Counted from the stretch's first letter, positions 45,286 through 54,993 are shown. The stretch: 64,000 nt of DNA from Bdellovibrionales bacterium (GCA_947380295.1 CANCQK010000002.1:198557-262556); one strand, 5' to 3'. The notes: generated by a model from the letters alone, not told the origin. A program made the numbers and translations.

Positions 45286-47232
45286 TTAGTCCCAGATCCG
45301 TGACTCGCACTTTCTGCGCAGGACCTCTTCTACAAAGAGTAGAAACATGGCATGAGACCACCCCAAGGGAATCACCCAGTAGGGTTTGCCAGATTCTTTG
45401 TGCACCTGCTCGGGAAAGAGCCCAAGAGGAGTCGATTTAGCCATACTCCATTGAAAGGTTTCTCGAGCCTCACTCCAGTTCCCCAAGGTCATCTCGACAT
45501 AACCGAGCCAGAGAGTGGTCAAGATCCATGGGTTACCCCCGCGATAGGTATCCCCTTCGTAACGCAAAACACCCCCTGTTGAGTTCCACCAGAGTCTTGA
45601 ACGAACAAATTCTACTAACCTTTTTGCAGACGGGTGATCACGTGGAAGAATACTAAAGGGACGAATCAAGCCTAAAAGCGAAACATCTGCTGCCTGATCC
45701 CAATACTGATTCGAGACGAAGGATCTTTGGATCGGTCCTTCAGAAGGTACAAAGCGATCCAGAATGAGTGCCGAGGTTTTTTTCCCGAGGTCGTGATAAT
45801 GCATTTGGGCCTGAGTCTCCATCAACTCTCCCGCCAAGAAGGACCCTGTGAGAAACGCAGACGCAACAGCAGCCAACGAATAGGCGTGAATCCCCATTCT
45901 CTCCTCCCAAAGATCATGGGATGGGTGACCCATACCGTCTTCGGTGGCATGAAATTCCTCTAAGAATCTTAAACCTTTTTCGAGTGTCGGCCAAAAGGTC
46001 TCCAGCCAAAGGTGATCTCGGGTTCTCCTGAAGTGAAGATAAGCAGCACTGAGAACCGTTGCAGGCTCGTCGATTTGAATCCTGCCCCAACTCGGGCCAG
46101 CATGACCGGTGGAAAGATAACGCTGCCACCACGCTCCTGAGACATCTTGAGTTTCGGTGAGGAATCGAAAATAATGCTCGACTCGATCTCGATAGCCAAA
46201 CCCACCCAGAGCCGAAGCTAAATAGGCTCCATCTCGCGGCCAACTATACCCGTAGCCTCCAGAAAGTCGTGAGTGTGGATCAACCTCTGCAGCAGCAAGG
46301 AGAGCGCCTGTCTTTGCATCTTGAAGGGCATGCAGAACATCAATCGATCGCTCACAAAGAAACCGAACATGATCATTCTTGATGCGATCCAGCATTGGGA
46401 TCGCAGGTTGATACCTGCGTTGAACCATACCCTCCACCATTTGAAAATACCTTCGGGAGGGTAAATGCTTCAGCGATGTAATGAGGCGCCCCAGGTGAAC
46501 CTCACTTTCGGCGCAAATCACCAAAAATTCGAGAGTCTCCTCGGGACCGAGCGCAAAAGCTCCCCAAGTTCCACACCCCTGAACCACGTGTTCCCAACCG
46601 CGCTGAACCGCTCCAGTGGGAAATCCCCACAAATCCCCACCATGGAGGGGAACTGAGATCTTCTCACCCGCCCAGAGACGATAGCGATCGGGGTCACCCA
46701 AGTGACCTACCCGCTCCCACGTAGTCTTGTCACGACCTATAATTCCTAACCACCTCCGGCCACGGTGGTGCACAATCCCGTTAAACACCGGATGATAAAG
46801 CGAGCAATGAGCCGAGGTCGTGTATCCCATCCAGGGGATCGACTGATGAAGTAATCCTGCTCGCTCTTCACGAATTTTCCACTGATCCAATAAAATCGGC
46901 TCAGTCGGATGAAGAGCGAGTCGGCGTGTCATTTTTAAAGGCCGCGCTCGATGGTGGTATTCGACACCGAGCACCTGACACCCAGGGCTGAGCTGCAGGC
47001 GAATATCAAAATTTCCCGAATGGACTGGAATCAGCTCAGGCGCACCTGCATGATTCTCTGACCCAACCGGGATCACCACTGACGTTTGATATGCACCTAG
47101 ACGCGCTTGCAAAGCGTCGATTTGAGGAGAAAAAAGCTGTTCAATCTCGCCATTCGCATCGAATGTCACCAGGAGCGTGCCATTTCCCATCTGAATTTCA
47201 GCTACGGGTCTCTGCTCCCACGACATGGGCAT
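45286..47232 (-). CDS. Glycoside hydrolase family 15 (glucoamylase-like)
   Basis: 648 aa, no signal peptide, so cytoplasmic. An N-terminal beta-sandwich (about 1-260) precedes an (alpha/alpha)6 barrel with SGGYGYSWPRDGAYLASAL, TVLSAAYLHFRRT, HDLWEERMGIHAYSLAAVAS (catalytic-acid region) and SNQYWDQAADVSLLG. Such enzymes release glucose from alpha-glucan ends or hydrolyse trehalose. It starts MPM; the second ATG (47226) has better spacing from GGGAG. Last gene of the alpha-glucan operon, 30 bp after the GH57 gene. Confidence 0.88.
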   Translation of the reverse strand: MPMSWEQRPVAEIQMGNGTLLVTFDANGEIEQLFSPQIDALQARLGAYQTSVVIPVGSENHAGAPELIPVHSGNFDIRLQLSPGCQVLGVEYHHRARPLKMTRRLALHPTEPILLDQWKIREERAGLLHQSIPWMGYTTSAHCSLYHPVFNGIVHHRGRRWLGIIGRDKTTWERVGHLGDPDRYRLWAGEKISVPLHGGDLWGFPTGAVQRGWEHVVQGCGTWGAFALGPEETLEFLVICAESEVHLGRLITSLKHLPSRRYFQMVEGMVQRRYQPAIPMLDRIKNDHVRFLCERSIDVLHALQDAKTGALLAAAEVDPHSRLSGGYGYSWPRDGAYLASALGGFGYRDRVEHYFRFLTETQDVSGAWWQRYLSTGHAGPSWGRIQIDEPATVLSAAYLHFRRTRDHLWLETFWPTLEKGLRFLEEFHATEDGMGHPSHDLWEERMGIHAYSLAAVASAFLTGSFLAGELMETQAQMHYHDLGKKTSALILDRFVPSEGPIQRSFVSNQYWDQAADVSLLGLIRPFSILPRDHPSAKRLVEFVRSRLWWNSTGGVLRYEGDTYRGGNPWILTTLWLGYVEMTLGNWSEARETFQWSMAKSTPLGLFPEQVHKESGKPYWVIPLGWSHAMFLLFVEEVLRRKCESRIWD

Positions 47233-47262
47233 CTACTCCCTTTAAGGTTTCGCGCTGCTCTT

Positions 47263-48525
47263 TCATGCAATGCCCAACTCACGAACATCACAGCGCAATG
47301 CTAGATCTGCCATTACATTCATATACAAAATATGTGCATCGTAAGGGCTGTCATAGGGATTAAAGTATTTGTGCACGTCCCCATCGGCAAAATACTTAGT
47401 GCACATGTAGTAGAAGTGATCACTTGTCAGCAGGCGGCGCCAGGTCTCCAGAAGCTCCTGGCCGCTTTCGGCATCCATCTGGGAGACTTTTTTCTTCACT
47501 GCCTCTTCAACGCGATAAGCTGCTCGAAGAGCTGCATCTTGAATCGGGTTTCCCTGCCAAGCTGAAAGGTCTCGCTCCACATCGGCCCAAGAAAAAGGAG
47601 ACGGCGCGTCTAAAGTCGCACGCTCTCCTGCCTCATTTTTTTGAGCAGCTTGAACAGCCTCAAAAGGAGTCACAAAGCGCAGACCGTCAATTGAGAAAAG
47701 CCTTTGCGGTAAAGCCCTCATAAAATTAAAAATCCCCGTACTTGCCCACTGATGCTCTCCGAAGGTTTCATAATCCATAAAAAGCCCGACAAAAGGTACC
47801 TTTCCCTGAGCGGCTACAGGATTTTCTAAGTCAATCATTCGCACCCAATGCTCGTACTTTTCGGCAGTCAATGGCCACTGAGACCATCCTCGATCCGAGA
47901 ATCGAAATGCGATATCGTCACTCAATTTATAATTTTTCAAAAGAGCAACGAGTCCTGGTGCACCCGCTGGAGAATACTTAAAAAGAGAGCTTCTCCATCG
48001 CAAGATGTGATCAGCCCCCTCCATCAACATCCCTTGGTAGCCGAGTGCCGCCACTTTTTGTGCGATGGCATTGCTCGAAATCAACTCGGTATTTCTGAAG
48101 ACCGGTGAAGGCTGAATAAGCGCTCGAGTCATCTCTCGTCGGTGAAGCTCTACCTGTTCTTTAAACTCTGTCTCACTGTAAAGAGCCGCCAAAGAGTGAT
48201 GAGAGGTCTCTGAGAGTAATTCAACACACCCAGTATCGAAGAGTCTTTTAAACGAAACTACGACCTCCGGCGCAAAAGCCTCCATCTGCTGTAGGACAGT
48301 GACTGTCATTGAGAATGAAACTTTGAACCGTCCTTCATGCTCTTGAATGAGCTGGTAGAGAAGGTCGTTCATGGGTAGATAACACTTGTTAGCCACCTTT
48401 CTTAAAATCGAGGCGTTTTTATCCTGATCAAAGTATTGATGATTTTTACCCACCTCTAAAAAGCGGTAGGGTCTCAATCGCCAGGGTTGATGAACTTGAA
48501 AATAAAAGCAAAGATCAACGGCCAT
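47263..48525 (-). CDS. Glycoside hydrolase family 57 (alpha-amylase/glucanotransferase)
   Basis: 420 aa from ATG at 48525 (MAVDLCFYFQVHQPWRL), chosen because GGAGGGG lies just upstream and the family start is preserved. GH57 motifs: FYFQVHQPWR (region 1), VFRNTELIS (catalytic Glu), VGLFMDYETFGEHQW (catalytic Asp). Cytoplasmic alpha-1,4-glucan hydrolase or transferase. It overlaps the upstream glycosyltransferase gene by 11 nt. Confidence 0.92.
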   Translation of the reverse strand: MAVDLCFYFQVHQPWRLRPYRFLEVGKNHQYFDQDKNASILRKVANKCYLPMNDLLYQLIQEHEGRFKVSFSMTVTVLQQMEAFAPEVVVSFKRLFDTGCVELLSETSHHSLAALYSETEFKEQVELHRREMTRALIQPSPVFRNTELISSNAIAQKVAALGYQGMLMEGADHILRWRSSLFKYSPAGAPGLVALLKNYKLSDDIAFRFSDRGWSQWPLTAEKYEHWVRMIDLENPVAAQGKVPFVGLFMDYETFGEHQWASTGIFNFMRALPQRLFSIDGLRFVTPFEAVQAAQKNEAGERATLDAPSPFSWADVERDLSAWQGNPIQDAALRAAYRVEEAVKKKVSQMDAESGQELLETWRRLLTSDHFYYMCTKYFADGDVHKYFNPYDSPYDAHILYMNVMADLALRCDVRELGIA

Positions 48526-49984
48526 GAGCCCCTCCAATCGATTGGGCATAAGTGCTGCCCAATAAGTGCCTGTAGTCCAAGACAACTTGCTTGGCTGAAC
48601 TTTCCCAACTCAACTGACCGAGCTGATCCATTCCCTCGTCTACAAGTTGTTGCGAAAGTCCTTTGAGACGAAGCGCTGCCAAAATCTGGTCCGCTAGTTT
48701 TTCGTGATCCCAGAAATCGACTTGAAGTGCTCGATTGAGGACCTCTCGAACGCCAGACTGTTTTGAAAGAATGACAGGAATTCCGCACCGAATGGCTTCA
48801 AGAGCAACTAACCCGAAAGGCTCAGAGACACTCGGCATGACCAAAACTCGCGAATGAAGGAGGACTTGATCAACCTCAGTGGGATTCATAAATCCAGCAA
48901 AATGAACTCGATTTTCGATTCCAAGGCGATGGGCTTGGAGCCTTAACTGATCCAGAAGATCGCCCGTCCCACAGAACACAAACTGTGCTTCGCGATTTGC
49001 TTCACAAACCAAAGCAGCAGCTTTTAAAAAGTGGTCAGGGCCTTTTTGAAATGTCAGACGTCCAAGAAAAACAACCTGAGGCTTGCGCTCTGCCTCGACC
49101 GCAAAGAGTGGCAACTTCGAACCCTCTTCTGGCGCATTATAGACCACGCTGATTTTCTTTCGTGGAATTCCGTAAAGGCGTTCAATCATCCCGGCTGTAT
49201 AACGACTGACAGCAAAGATATGGGTGGCCTTACGAAATCCCTCGCGTTCGATCCGAAACACTTCGTGATTCAGATTCTCTCCACTTCGATCATATTCCGT
49301 CGCATGCACGTGAAGAAATACAGGTACTCCAGTCACTCTCTGAAATTCAAATGCAGCAGGAAAAGTCATCCAATCATGAGCATGAACTAGGTCTACTTCA
49401 TGAGCCTCTGCGAGGTGCCGCACGGTGAGGCAGAAACGCTCGATCTCAGTCCAAAGATTTTTTCCGTAGATTTCGCCGGGAGGAGTGGTGACTGCCGCTT
49501 GAACTTGTTTCACACGGTCAATTTTTTCAGCGAATGGTTTGATTTGGGGGATCTTCAGTGGCGCCGATGTTTGAGCCGGACCGAGAATTCCGAGATCGGG
49601 TTCTCCGACAGACATCCGATCGATCACATCTCTAAGATTTTTTGGGATCTGACCTTCAGGGTGTGCGCCGTACGGAAAAAGCTGTGCAGCCGACTGCAAC
49701 CGGATCAAATGAGGCTCGGATTCAGGAACGGCAACCCTGCCTGGATAAGAAGTGACCTGATCGGGATTCCAACCTGCTTCTAGCAGACACTCTCTAGCCC
49801 CCACCACTTCAAGGTGATTCTCAGAAACACGCTCGGGAAAAGTAGGCAAAACAAAAAATACCTGGGTGCCCAAACGCGCTAGGGCCTGAGACAATCCCTG
49901 ACAGGCTTTTCCAAGGCCTCCAGCAAATCGAGGCGGATATTCCCACCCCAGCATTAAAACTCTAATCTTTCTTCCAGCAATCAA
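48515..49984 (-). CDS. GT4-type glycosyltransferase, glycogen-synthase-like
   Basis: 489 aa GT-B enzyme. N-terminus LMLGWEYPPRFAGGLGKACQ resembles glycogen synthases (KxGGL motif as AGGLG); VHAHDWMTFPAAF follows; the C-terminal domain has VVFLGRLTFQKGPDHFLKAA and the nucleotide-sugar E-x7-E pattern in EPFGLVALEAIRCGIPVI. With debranching and amylolytic partners it probably makes glycogen-like alpha-1,4-glucan from an activated glucose. The length and long middle segment (about 65-130) fit the bacterial GT4/GT5-like glycogen synthase group. It overlaps the debranching gene by 4 nt (ATGA). Confidence 0.85.
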   Translation of the reverse strand: MIAGRKIRVLMLGWEYPPRFAGGLGKACQGLSQALARLGTQVFFVLPTFPERVSENHLEVVGARECLLEAGWNPDQVTSYPGRVAVPESEPHLIRLQSAAQLFPYGAHPEGQIPKNLRDVIDRMSVGEPDLGILGPAQTSAPLKIPQIKPFAEKIDRVKQVQAAVTTPPGEIYGKNLWTEIERFCLTVRHLAEAHEVDLVHAHDWMTFPAAFEFQRVTGVPVFLHVHATEYDRSGENLNHEVFRIEREGFRKATHIFAVSRYTAGMIERLYGIPRKKISVVYNAPEEGSKLPLFAVEAERKPQVVFLGRLTFQKGPDHFLKAAALVCEANREAQFVFCGTGDLLDQLRLQAHRLGIENRVHFAGFMNPTEVDQVLLHSRVLVMPSVSEPFGLVALEAIRCGIPVILSKQSGVREVLNRALQVDFWDHEKLADQILAALRLKGLSQQLVDEGMDQLGQLSWESSAKQVVLDYRHLLGSTYAQSIGGAHGR

Positions 49985-51894
49985 CGGATCATCCCTCTCT
50001 TAAAAATTTCGGCCATTTTGTCATCTACTTTCCACTCACGCCTCATCAATGCTTCTTTCCAACAAGCAGAGCTCCAGGCCTGAGCTGGAGCCCCGCGTGG
50101 AACAAAGGGTGGCATCCCATCAAAAAGCTCCGCAATATGGCCTAGAATTGGCATTTGTCTAAGAATTGTCGGGGGGAGCATTTTGGCCCTCAAAACCTCA
50201 GGAGCCGCACCAGTGACGCCTATAGGTTTTGACTTCCGAATCCGACTGAGCCGATCGCGTGCCGCTTGAAATTGTCCTCCTAGCCAGGCCCAGACCGGCC
50301 CCTGATGGTAGGCTGCATCGCGCTCAGTGGGATGGCCAATATACTGCGAACGATACTTAGGATCTTGAGAAGAAAGTGTTCTGAGCCCAACAGGGGTCCA
50401 AAATCGTTGAAAGAGGAGAGAGAGATCCGCTTCAAATGCTTGAGAAATGTCTTCACCTGCCGCTTCCAAAACAAAGGAAGGCGCTAATGGTATGCTGTGT
50501 AAAAATACAAAATTAGGCCTAGAATCCTCACGACAATCGAGAATTTTTTTAGCAAGACCGAGCCCATTTATGTCCTTGCGCCAAATCTGCTGAAGCATCA
50601 GAGCCTGAAACCAAAGCGCATTGATCTCGGGTAAACATCCAAGCCTGGGGGTAGCCGCCTGCCCCTGCACTCGAGCATCCATCCAACTCGTGTGAGCCCC
50701 CGTCACCTCCAGCAAGCCAGAGTCGAGAACTTTTAGAAAAGGATGAAACCCTCCGCGAATTGAATCAATTGCTGCATCCAAAAGAAACTGAAAATCTCGT
50801 TGAAGCGAAGGGTAAAAATTTTCATTAATTAAGGAATAGCTCCATAAAGAAGTCAGGGAGTGACACCACCAAAGCGTAGCATCACAGGACTCCCACTGAG
50901 CGCGACCTTCCGTCTCTAAAACGTTCGGGAGACATCCGTGGGTTTCGATCCAAGACCCCCAACGAAGCATGATCTCACGCACCCAAATTTCGGCTGATCG
51001 AGCGTCTCGACTCTTTCCACTTTCTTCAATCCATGCAGCGACTAAGCCAGGCAAAGCAACAAAAGTATCTCGACCCCACTCCCCGAACCAAGGAAAGCCC
51101 GCAACAATTCCAGCCGGATTTTTAAGCTGAAAATCAAAGACACGATGTCGAACTTTTTCAGAACTGATTGGACTCGAATCGAAAACACCCGGATCGACTG
51201 CGAGCACCCACTCACAAGCATGATTTGACTTAAGTTGAGTTACAAAATAGCCCGCTGAGTAGAGATCTTCTTGACTAGGGTAGCCTCTTTCTAGTTCGAT
51301 TGGATAATAAAACTTTTGATACCATTGCGGGTCATCAAACCACTCCCAGCGACCTCGAAAAAAGCAGAAACTCTCGCACTCCCCAGGCTCACTTAAGATC
51401 GCTCCCTGGCCCGTTTCGCTCATTTGAGAAAGATCAAGACTTTGCCAGACCCAGGTTTTTCCACCTAACGCATGAAGGTCTCTCATCGCCCAGAATCCAC
51501 GAACTTTAAGTCGAACCGCCTCTGCTCCGGTCCACTGCCAGCACAACGCAATCCCCCCTGGATGCGCAGGTGCGACTCGAAAGGAGAGCTGTCCCGAGGG
51601 CAGCTTCCAGGTCCAACGAGGACCCTGACGCGAGCCGCGAAATCGAGGAGACGTTCCTATTTCCTCAGGGTTCGGGTTCTTCAGCGGTCCCTGCGGGCCC
51701 CAATAGAGATGTGGCCAAAGGGCGACTCCATCGCATTCAAATTCTAAGTCAGCCAAAAATGCAGTCTGACTCCGTCCCGCAATCCCAAGGTAAAACCCGT
51801 GGTACTTTCGAGTTCGAAGCCCAGATGCAGTGCCCATCGCAAAAGCGCCCTGAGGGTCGCTTACTAACCACTCCGAATCCCAACCCCTCGTCAT
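49981..51894 (-). CDS. Glycogen debranching enzyme (amylo-alpha-1,6-glucosidase type)
   Basis: 637 aa. N-terminal GDE_N-like domain opens with SEWLVSDPQGAFAMGTASGL then RTRKYHGFYLG. The GH133-like (alpha/alpha)6 C-terminal domain has GIVAGFPWFGEWGRDTFVAL, ETEGRAQWESCDATLWW, and YHQGPVWAWLGGQF. It removes alpha-1,6 branches. AAGG lies 7 nt before ATG. First gene of the four-gene alpha-glucan operon; its promoter must lie in 51895-52045, back to back with the rpsT promoter. Confidence 0.92.
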   Translation of the reverse strand: MTRGWDSEWLVSDPQGAFAMGTASGLRTRKYHGFYLGIAGRSQTAFLADLEFECDGVALWPHLYWGPQGPLKNPNPEEIGTSPRFRGSRQGPRWTWKLPSGQLSFRVAPAHPGGIALCWQWTGAEAVRLKVRGFWAMRDLHALGGKTWVWQSLDLSQMSETGQGAILSEPGECESFCFFRGRWEWFDDPQWYQKFYYPIELERGYPSQEDLYSAGYFVTQLKSNHACEWVLAVDPGVFDSSPISSEKVRHRVFDFQLKNPAGIVAGFPWFGEWGRDTFVALPGLVAAWIEESGKSRDARSAEIWVREIMLRWGSWIETHGCLPNVLETEGRAQWESCDATLWWCHSLTSLWSYSLINENFYPSLQRDFQFLLDAAIDSIRGGFHPFLKVLDSGLLEVTGAHTSWMDARVQGQAATPRLGCLPEINALWFQALMLQQIWRKDINGLGLAKKILDCREDSRPNFVFLHSIPLAPSFVLEAAGEDISQAFEADLSLLFQRFWTPVGLRTLSSQDPKYRSQYIGHPTERDAAYHQGPVWAWLGGQFQAARDRLSRIRKSKPIGVTGAAPEVLRAKMLPPTILRQMPILGHIAELFDGMPPFVPRGAPAQAWSSACWKEALMRREWKVDDKMAEIFKRGMIR

Positions 51895-52044
51895 TTCCCA
51901 GCCTTCTTCCGATCAAAAAACTAAAACTCAACCTATTGCCTTCCCCAACCCCAGAGAGTTGTCTTGGCCCAGGATAGCCCTGGGGGCCTAAGCAAAACTG
52001 AGGCCACAAAGATGAGCCTGGGCGACTCTCTTAAAAAAAAGCGG

Positions 52045-52073
52045 TTGAATCCGGGAGGCCTCTCCGATATAAA
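52045..52073 (+). promoter_or_regulatory. Sigma-70-type promoter of rpsT
   Basis: TTGAAT (52045-52050), 17-bp spacer, TATAAA (52068-52073). The ATG of rpsT is about 87 bp downstream of the -10 element, a leader long enough for S20 autoregulation. Confidence 0.7.
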
Positions 52074-52159
52074 GCTGAGCGAACCGGTTCGATGGCTAAT
52101 TTTAGCCTCAATCCACGCCAAATTTCTGAGTGGATTTCCGGTGATGAAAGGAAAGCCAA

Positions 52160-52447
52160 ATGGCTAACACAAAAACCGCGACCAAGCGCGCGAGACAAGC
52201 CGTAACTCGCCAAGCAAGAAACACCATCACCCGCAGTGCAACTCGCACCGCATTGAAAGGTGCAATGGACGCAATTAAGAGCAAAGATCAAGCTCAAGTC
52301 CAGACTGCTTATCTCAATGCTGTTCGTGCACTTAGCAAGGCTGCAAGCAAAGGCGCTATCCCAAAAACACGCGCTGCTCGTAAGATCAGCCGCCTCACCT
52401 TGTTTGTACAAAAGAATGTGCCAGGCGTTTTAGCCGCACAGAAGTAA
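52160..52447 (+). CDS. rpsT: 30S ribosomal protein S20
   Basis: 95 aa, basic, helical. MANTKTATKRARQAVTRQAR, then SKAASKGAIPKTRAARKISR, the typical S20 ends. GAAAGGAA ribosome-binding site. It stands alone with its own promoter and a hairpin after it. Confidence 0.96.
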   Translation: MANTKTATKRARQAVTRQARNTITRSATRTALKGAMDAIKSKDQAQVQTAYLNAVRALSKAASKGAIPKTRAARKISRLTLFVQKNVPGVLAAQK

Positions 52448-52465
52448 TTCAACTTCAGACGATAG

Positions 52466-52502
52466 GTTCGGTCGCGGGGTGGTTCCCATTCAGTGACCGA
52501 AC
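52466..52502. terminator. Hairpin between rpsT and holA
   Basis: GTTCGGTC and GACCGAAC form an 8-bp stem around a 21-nt loop. It is followed by TTATTC only, a weak T-run. It overlaps the last codons of convergent holA. It may end rpsT transcription. Confidence 0.4.
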
Positions 52503-53446
52503 TTATTCATTAACGTCGTCCACAACCCCAACGGCATCAATGGGGTCTGCTTCAAACTCAAATCCAGTAAAAACAACTCCCTCTGTAACTCAATGACTTC
52601 CATTAATTTCCAGAATTGGGACCATTGTTTAAGGCGATTCAATTGAAATGGATGAGTCTTAAATGCACCGGTTCTAAACTCAGCATCCGCCAAAAAACCA
52701 GCCAACTGCTTGGCGTTCCAACTTAAAAGCCCCAAAAGAGGGAGGGCTTGGTCTGGACTCTCCGCCAGATGGGCAACCTGCCTCAGCGTTGCAGCGCGAT
52801 CTTTAGTGAAGAAATGATCTATCCATTCGTCCGAACCCCAAACACCGGGAGTATCTCGAATCACAGATTCTGACTCCGAGCCTGCAACTAAAAGCTTATC
52901 CAGTTCTTGCGCAATTAAATCTAAAGTCCAGGGCTCCATACAGGTGAGCCGTCTCAGGCTCTGAGCAGAAACCTGCACCCCCTGTCGCTTTGCCAGATAT
53001 TGAACCCACGCCTCACGCTGGTCTTCGAGTACCTCTTCGCACGACACGACTGCAGCTCCGTCGGTCAACAACTTCGAAAACTTCTTCCGTGCGTCGAAAT
53101 CCTTAGCGAAGCAAACACAGACACTGGGCGTTTCTGACTGCGGCGCAGCGGGTCCAAAAAGCAGAGTGAGTGCCTCAGGGCCTTTAATTTGATGGGCATC
53201 ACGAACCACCACCAAACGCACTCCCCCTCCGAGCCCCAAGCTCCTTGCCGAATCACAGATCGTAGCGCCATCCACCTCAGAGCCGTCTAAATTTTCTTCG
53301 CCCCACTCATTAGTCTGGGCTACCTTCCGAATTCGCTTTAAAAGCTCTCGACCTTTGAGCAGTTCAGGACCCCAAATCCAATAAAAAGGACGCAGGATCC
53401 CTTGATCCAATTCGGCTTGAATGACTTTGATCTCAAATTTTGGCAT
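52490..53446 (-). CDS. holA: DNA polymerase III delta subunit
   Basis: 318 aa from ATG at 53446 (MPKFEIKVIQ), chosen for GGAG 10 nt upstream; a TTG at 53467 adds seven residues. Clamp-loader delta family: GPELLKGRELLKRIRKVAQ near the start, DFDARKKFSKLL, WVQYLAKRQGVQVSAQSLRR, and a C-terminal LELQRELFLLDLSLKQTP-like helix. It opens the beta clamp. It follows lptE on the same strand (34-bp gap), a pairing also seen in E. coli. Confidence 0.88.
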   Translation of the reverse strand: MPKFEIKVIQAELDQGILRPFYWIWGPELLKGRELLKRIRKVAQTNEWGEENLDGSEVDGATICDSARSLGLGGGVRLVVVRDAHQIKGPEALTLLFGPAAPQSETPSVCVCFAKDFDARKKFSKLLTDGAAVVSCEEVLEDQREAWVQYLAKRQGVQVSAQSLRRLTCMEPWTLDLIAQELDKLLVAGSESESVIRDTPGVWGSDEWIDHFFTKDRAATLRQVAHLAESPDQALPLLGLLSWNAKQLAGFLADAEFRTGAFKTHPFQLNRLKQWSQFWKLMEVIELQRELFLLDLSLKQTPLMPLGLWTTLMNKFGH

Positions 53447-53479
53447 ATACCGACTTCTCCATACCAAGGCCCACTTCGA

Positions 53480-54115
53480 TCAAAATCGAGAAAACATGGA
53501 TTCTTCGGCATCCAGGGCAATCATTGGGGCAAGATCTCCCAAAGCTCGCTCAAACTCACTTTGATTAATTAAGGGTGAAGTAGTCCCGGGAACGTCCAAC
53601 TGATTAGCTGACGGAAACTGTTTACCTTTGGAAAAGGAATTAGACCAAAGGATCGGGTTTTCGCCTTCCTTTCTTTTAATTTTTTTAAGGGTAAATGTGC
53701 AGCTTAGGACCGCTGAGTAACTCTGAGCCACTGACTGGTCCGGGATATTTGCAGTTCCCACAGAAAATGATCGCCCTAGCCCCGTCTGTAAATTTTTAAT
53801 TTGCTGAAGGTTGGTAACTGAAAATGCTGCTGCATTCACTGACCCGATCAGAATCAAGTCCGCGCTCGACTCATTCCCGACTACTTTCCAGCGTCCTCGA
53901 CCCAATAAAGCCTTTAAAATACTATTGTAGACCAGTCCACCGACTCCTGGCTGCCCGGTCAAGTTGGTAGGTTGCTGAATATAGACCTTCTCATAGCCCT
54001 CGTCGGCATAAGAATTTCTTGAGGTTTGAAAGGTATAGCCACAGCCTAACCCCTCTAAACCCAACGCCAGAGCCAAAACAGTAATGAAAAATTTAGCTTG
54101 ATGTATCCAGGACAT
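53480..54115 (-). CDS. lptE: LPS-assembly lipoprotein LptE-like
   Basis: 211 aa from the ATG of MSWIHQAKFFITVLALALG; the frame is open 33 codons further, but this start places the signal peptide properly. Lipobox GLGC, then GYTFQTSRNSYADEGYEKVY and VYIQQPTNLTGQPGVGGLVY, the LptE opening with its conserved IxxxxN segment. LptE plugs the LptD barrel in the outer membrane. Position directly before holA supports the call. It is divergent from the DciA-like gene. Confidence 0.8.
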   Translation of the reverse strand: MSWIHQAKFFITVLALALGLEGLGCGYTFQTSRNSYADEGYEKVYIQQPTNLTGQPGVGGLVYNSILKALLGRGRWKVVGNESSADLILIGSVNAAAFSVTNLQQIKNLQTGLGRSFSVGTANIPDQSVAQSYSAVLSCTFTLKKIKRKEGENPILWSNSFSKGKQFPSANQLDVPGTTSPLINQSEFERALGDLAPMIALDAEESMFSRF

Positions 54116-54139
54116 ATTCAAATGAGGTAAAGTGTTAGC

Positions 54140-54493
54140 ATGAGTTTTGGGAAATTTCATAGCCTTCTCGATATTATTAAAAAAGCGCAGGACGCCTACC
54201 CCAGATTTTCCCAACGACTTTCAGAGGCAGAAGCCCTGGGTCGGTGGAAAATTGCCGTGGGCGACCTCATCGCCAAGCACTCACGGGCGATCCGGGTTCA
54301 AGACGGGGTTATTTGGGTTGAGGTCGATCACCCCATTTGGCAGTCTGAACTTCACTACCGCAAAAAGCAGATCCTTGACATCCTGAACGGTCACTCACCC
54401 TGCGCAAAACCAGGACTGACCGCGTCCCAAGAAATCTTAACGGACATCCACTACTTTGACCCGAGAAAGTTCCCTTTCGGCCAAAATCGATAG
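54140..54493 (+). CDS. DUF721 / DciA-like protein
   Basis: 117 aa, the DUF721 size. KHSRAIRVQDGVIWVEVDHP and IWQSELHYRKKQILDILNG form the KH-like domain of DciA, the helicase-operator protein that helps load DnaB in many bacteria lacking DnaC. That role is by family. It starts 24 bp from the divergent lptE start. Its last 43 nt overlap the 3' end of the convergent GYF gene. Confidence 0.75.
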   Translation: MSFGKFHSLLDIIKKAQDAYPRFSQRLSEAEALGRWKIAVGDLIAKHSRAIRVQDGVIWVEVDHPIWQSELHYRKKQILDILNGHSPCAKPGLTASQEILTDIHYFDPRKFPFGQNR

Positions 54494-54993
54494 ACTAACG
54501 AACCCAGGAGAACCAACCCAAATAAAACCGCCACTAGAACTTTTCGCTGAGTAAGGGCTCCATGAGCAGGCTTTCCTTGAGCGGCCTCAGCCCCCAAGCC
54601 AGTCACCTCAGTGAATTCAGACTCAGCAGCCACTGGCGAAATCACACGAGCCGAGGCACGCACCCCATTCGAGCTTTGACGAAACTGCTGAAGCGAAATA
54701 ACACCCGTGCTGACTTCTAGGGCTGGCTCGGTTGGCGCTTCCCTTTCATGGGGCTCGAGAAATTTAGTCTTTTCAAGTCCGGCCTCTGTTTTTTCAGTCT
54801 CTTCAGGATACTTCACTCCTAAGCACTTAAAGAGCTCATCGGTTTGCTCAATGGCAATCCAGTATCCAAGTGATTCGCAAACCTCATCCCGCTGAGACAC
54901 CCGCCGAGTTTGCACCATCTCCTGAAGTACCTCTTTCGAGAACGGCCCCAGGATTTGATTTTTCTCAGTCCGAACCAGCCATTGAAGACTCAT
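54451..54993 (-). CDS. GYF_2-domain protein with C-terminal membrane anchor
   Basis: 180 aa. Residues 1-55 resemble a GYF_2 domain (WLVRTEKNQILGPFSKEVLQ, then YWIAIEQTDELF). A charged, Pro/Glu-rich linker follows. Residues about 148-172 (KVLVAVLFGLVLLGSLVYRF) form one membrane helix, giving a tail-anchored layout with the GYF domain in the cytoplasm. Start overlaps the MlaF-like gene by 4 nt (ATGA), suggesting a functional link with that ATPase. Specific role unknown. Confidence 0.65.
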   Translation of the reverse strand: MSLQWLVRTEKNQILGPFSKEVLQEMVQTRRVSQRDEVCESLGYWIAIEQTDELFKCLGVKYPEETEKTEAGLEKTKFLEPHEREAPTEPALEVSTGVISLQQFRQSSNGVRASARVISPVAAESEFTEVTGLGAEAAQGKPAHGALTQRKVLVAVLFGLVLLGSLVYRFWPKGNFLGSK

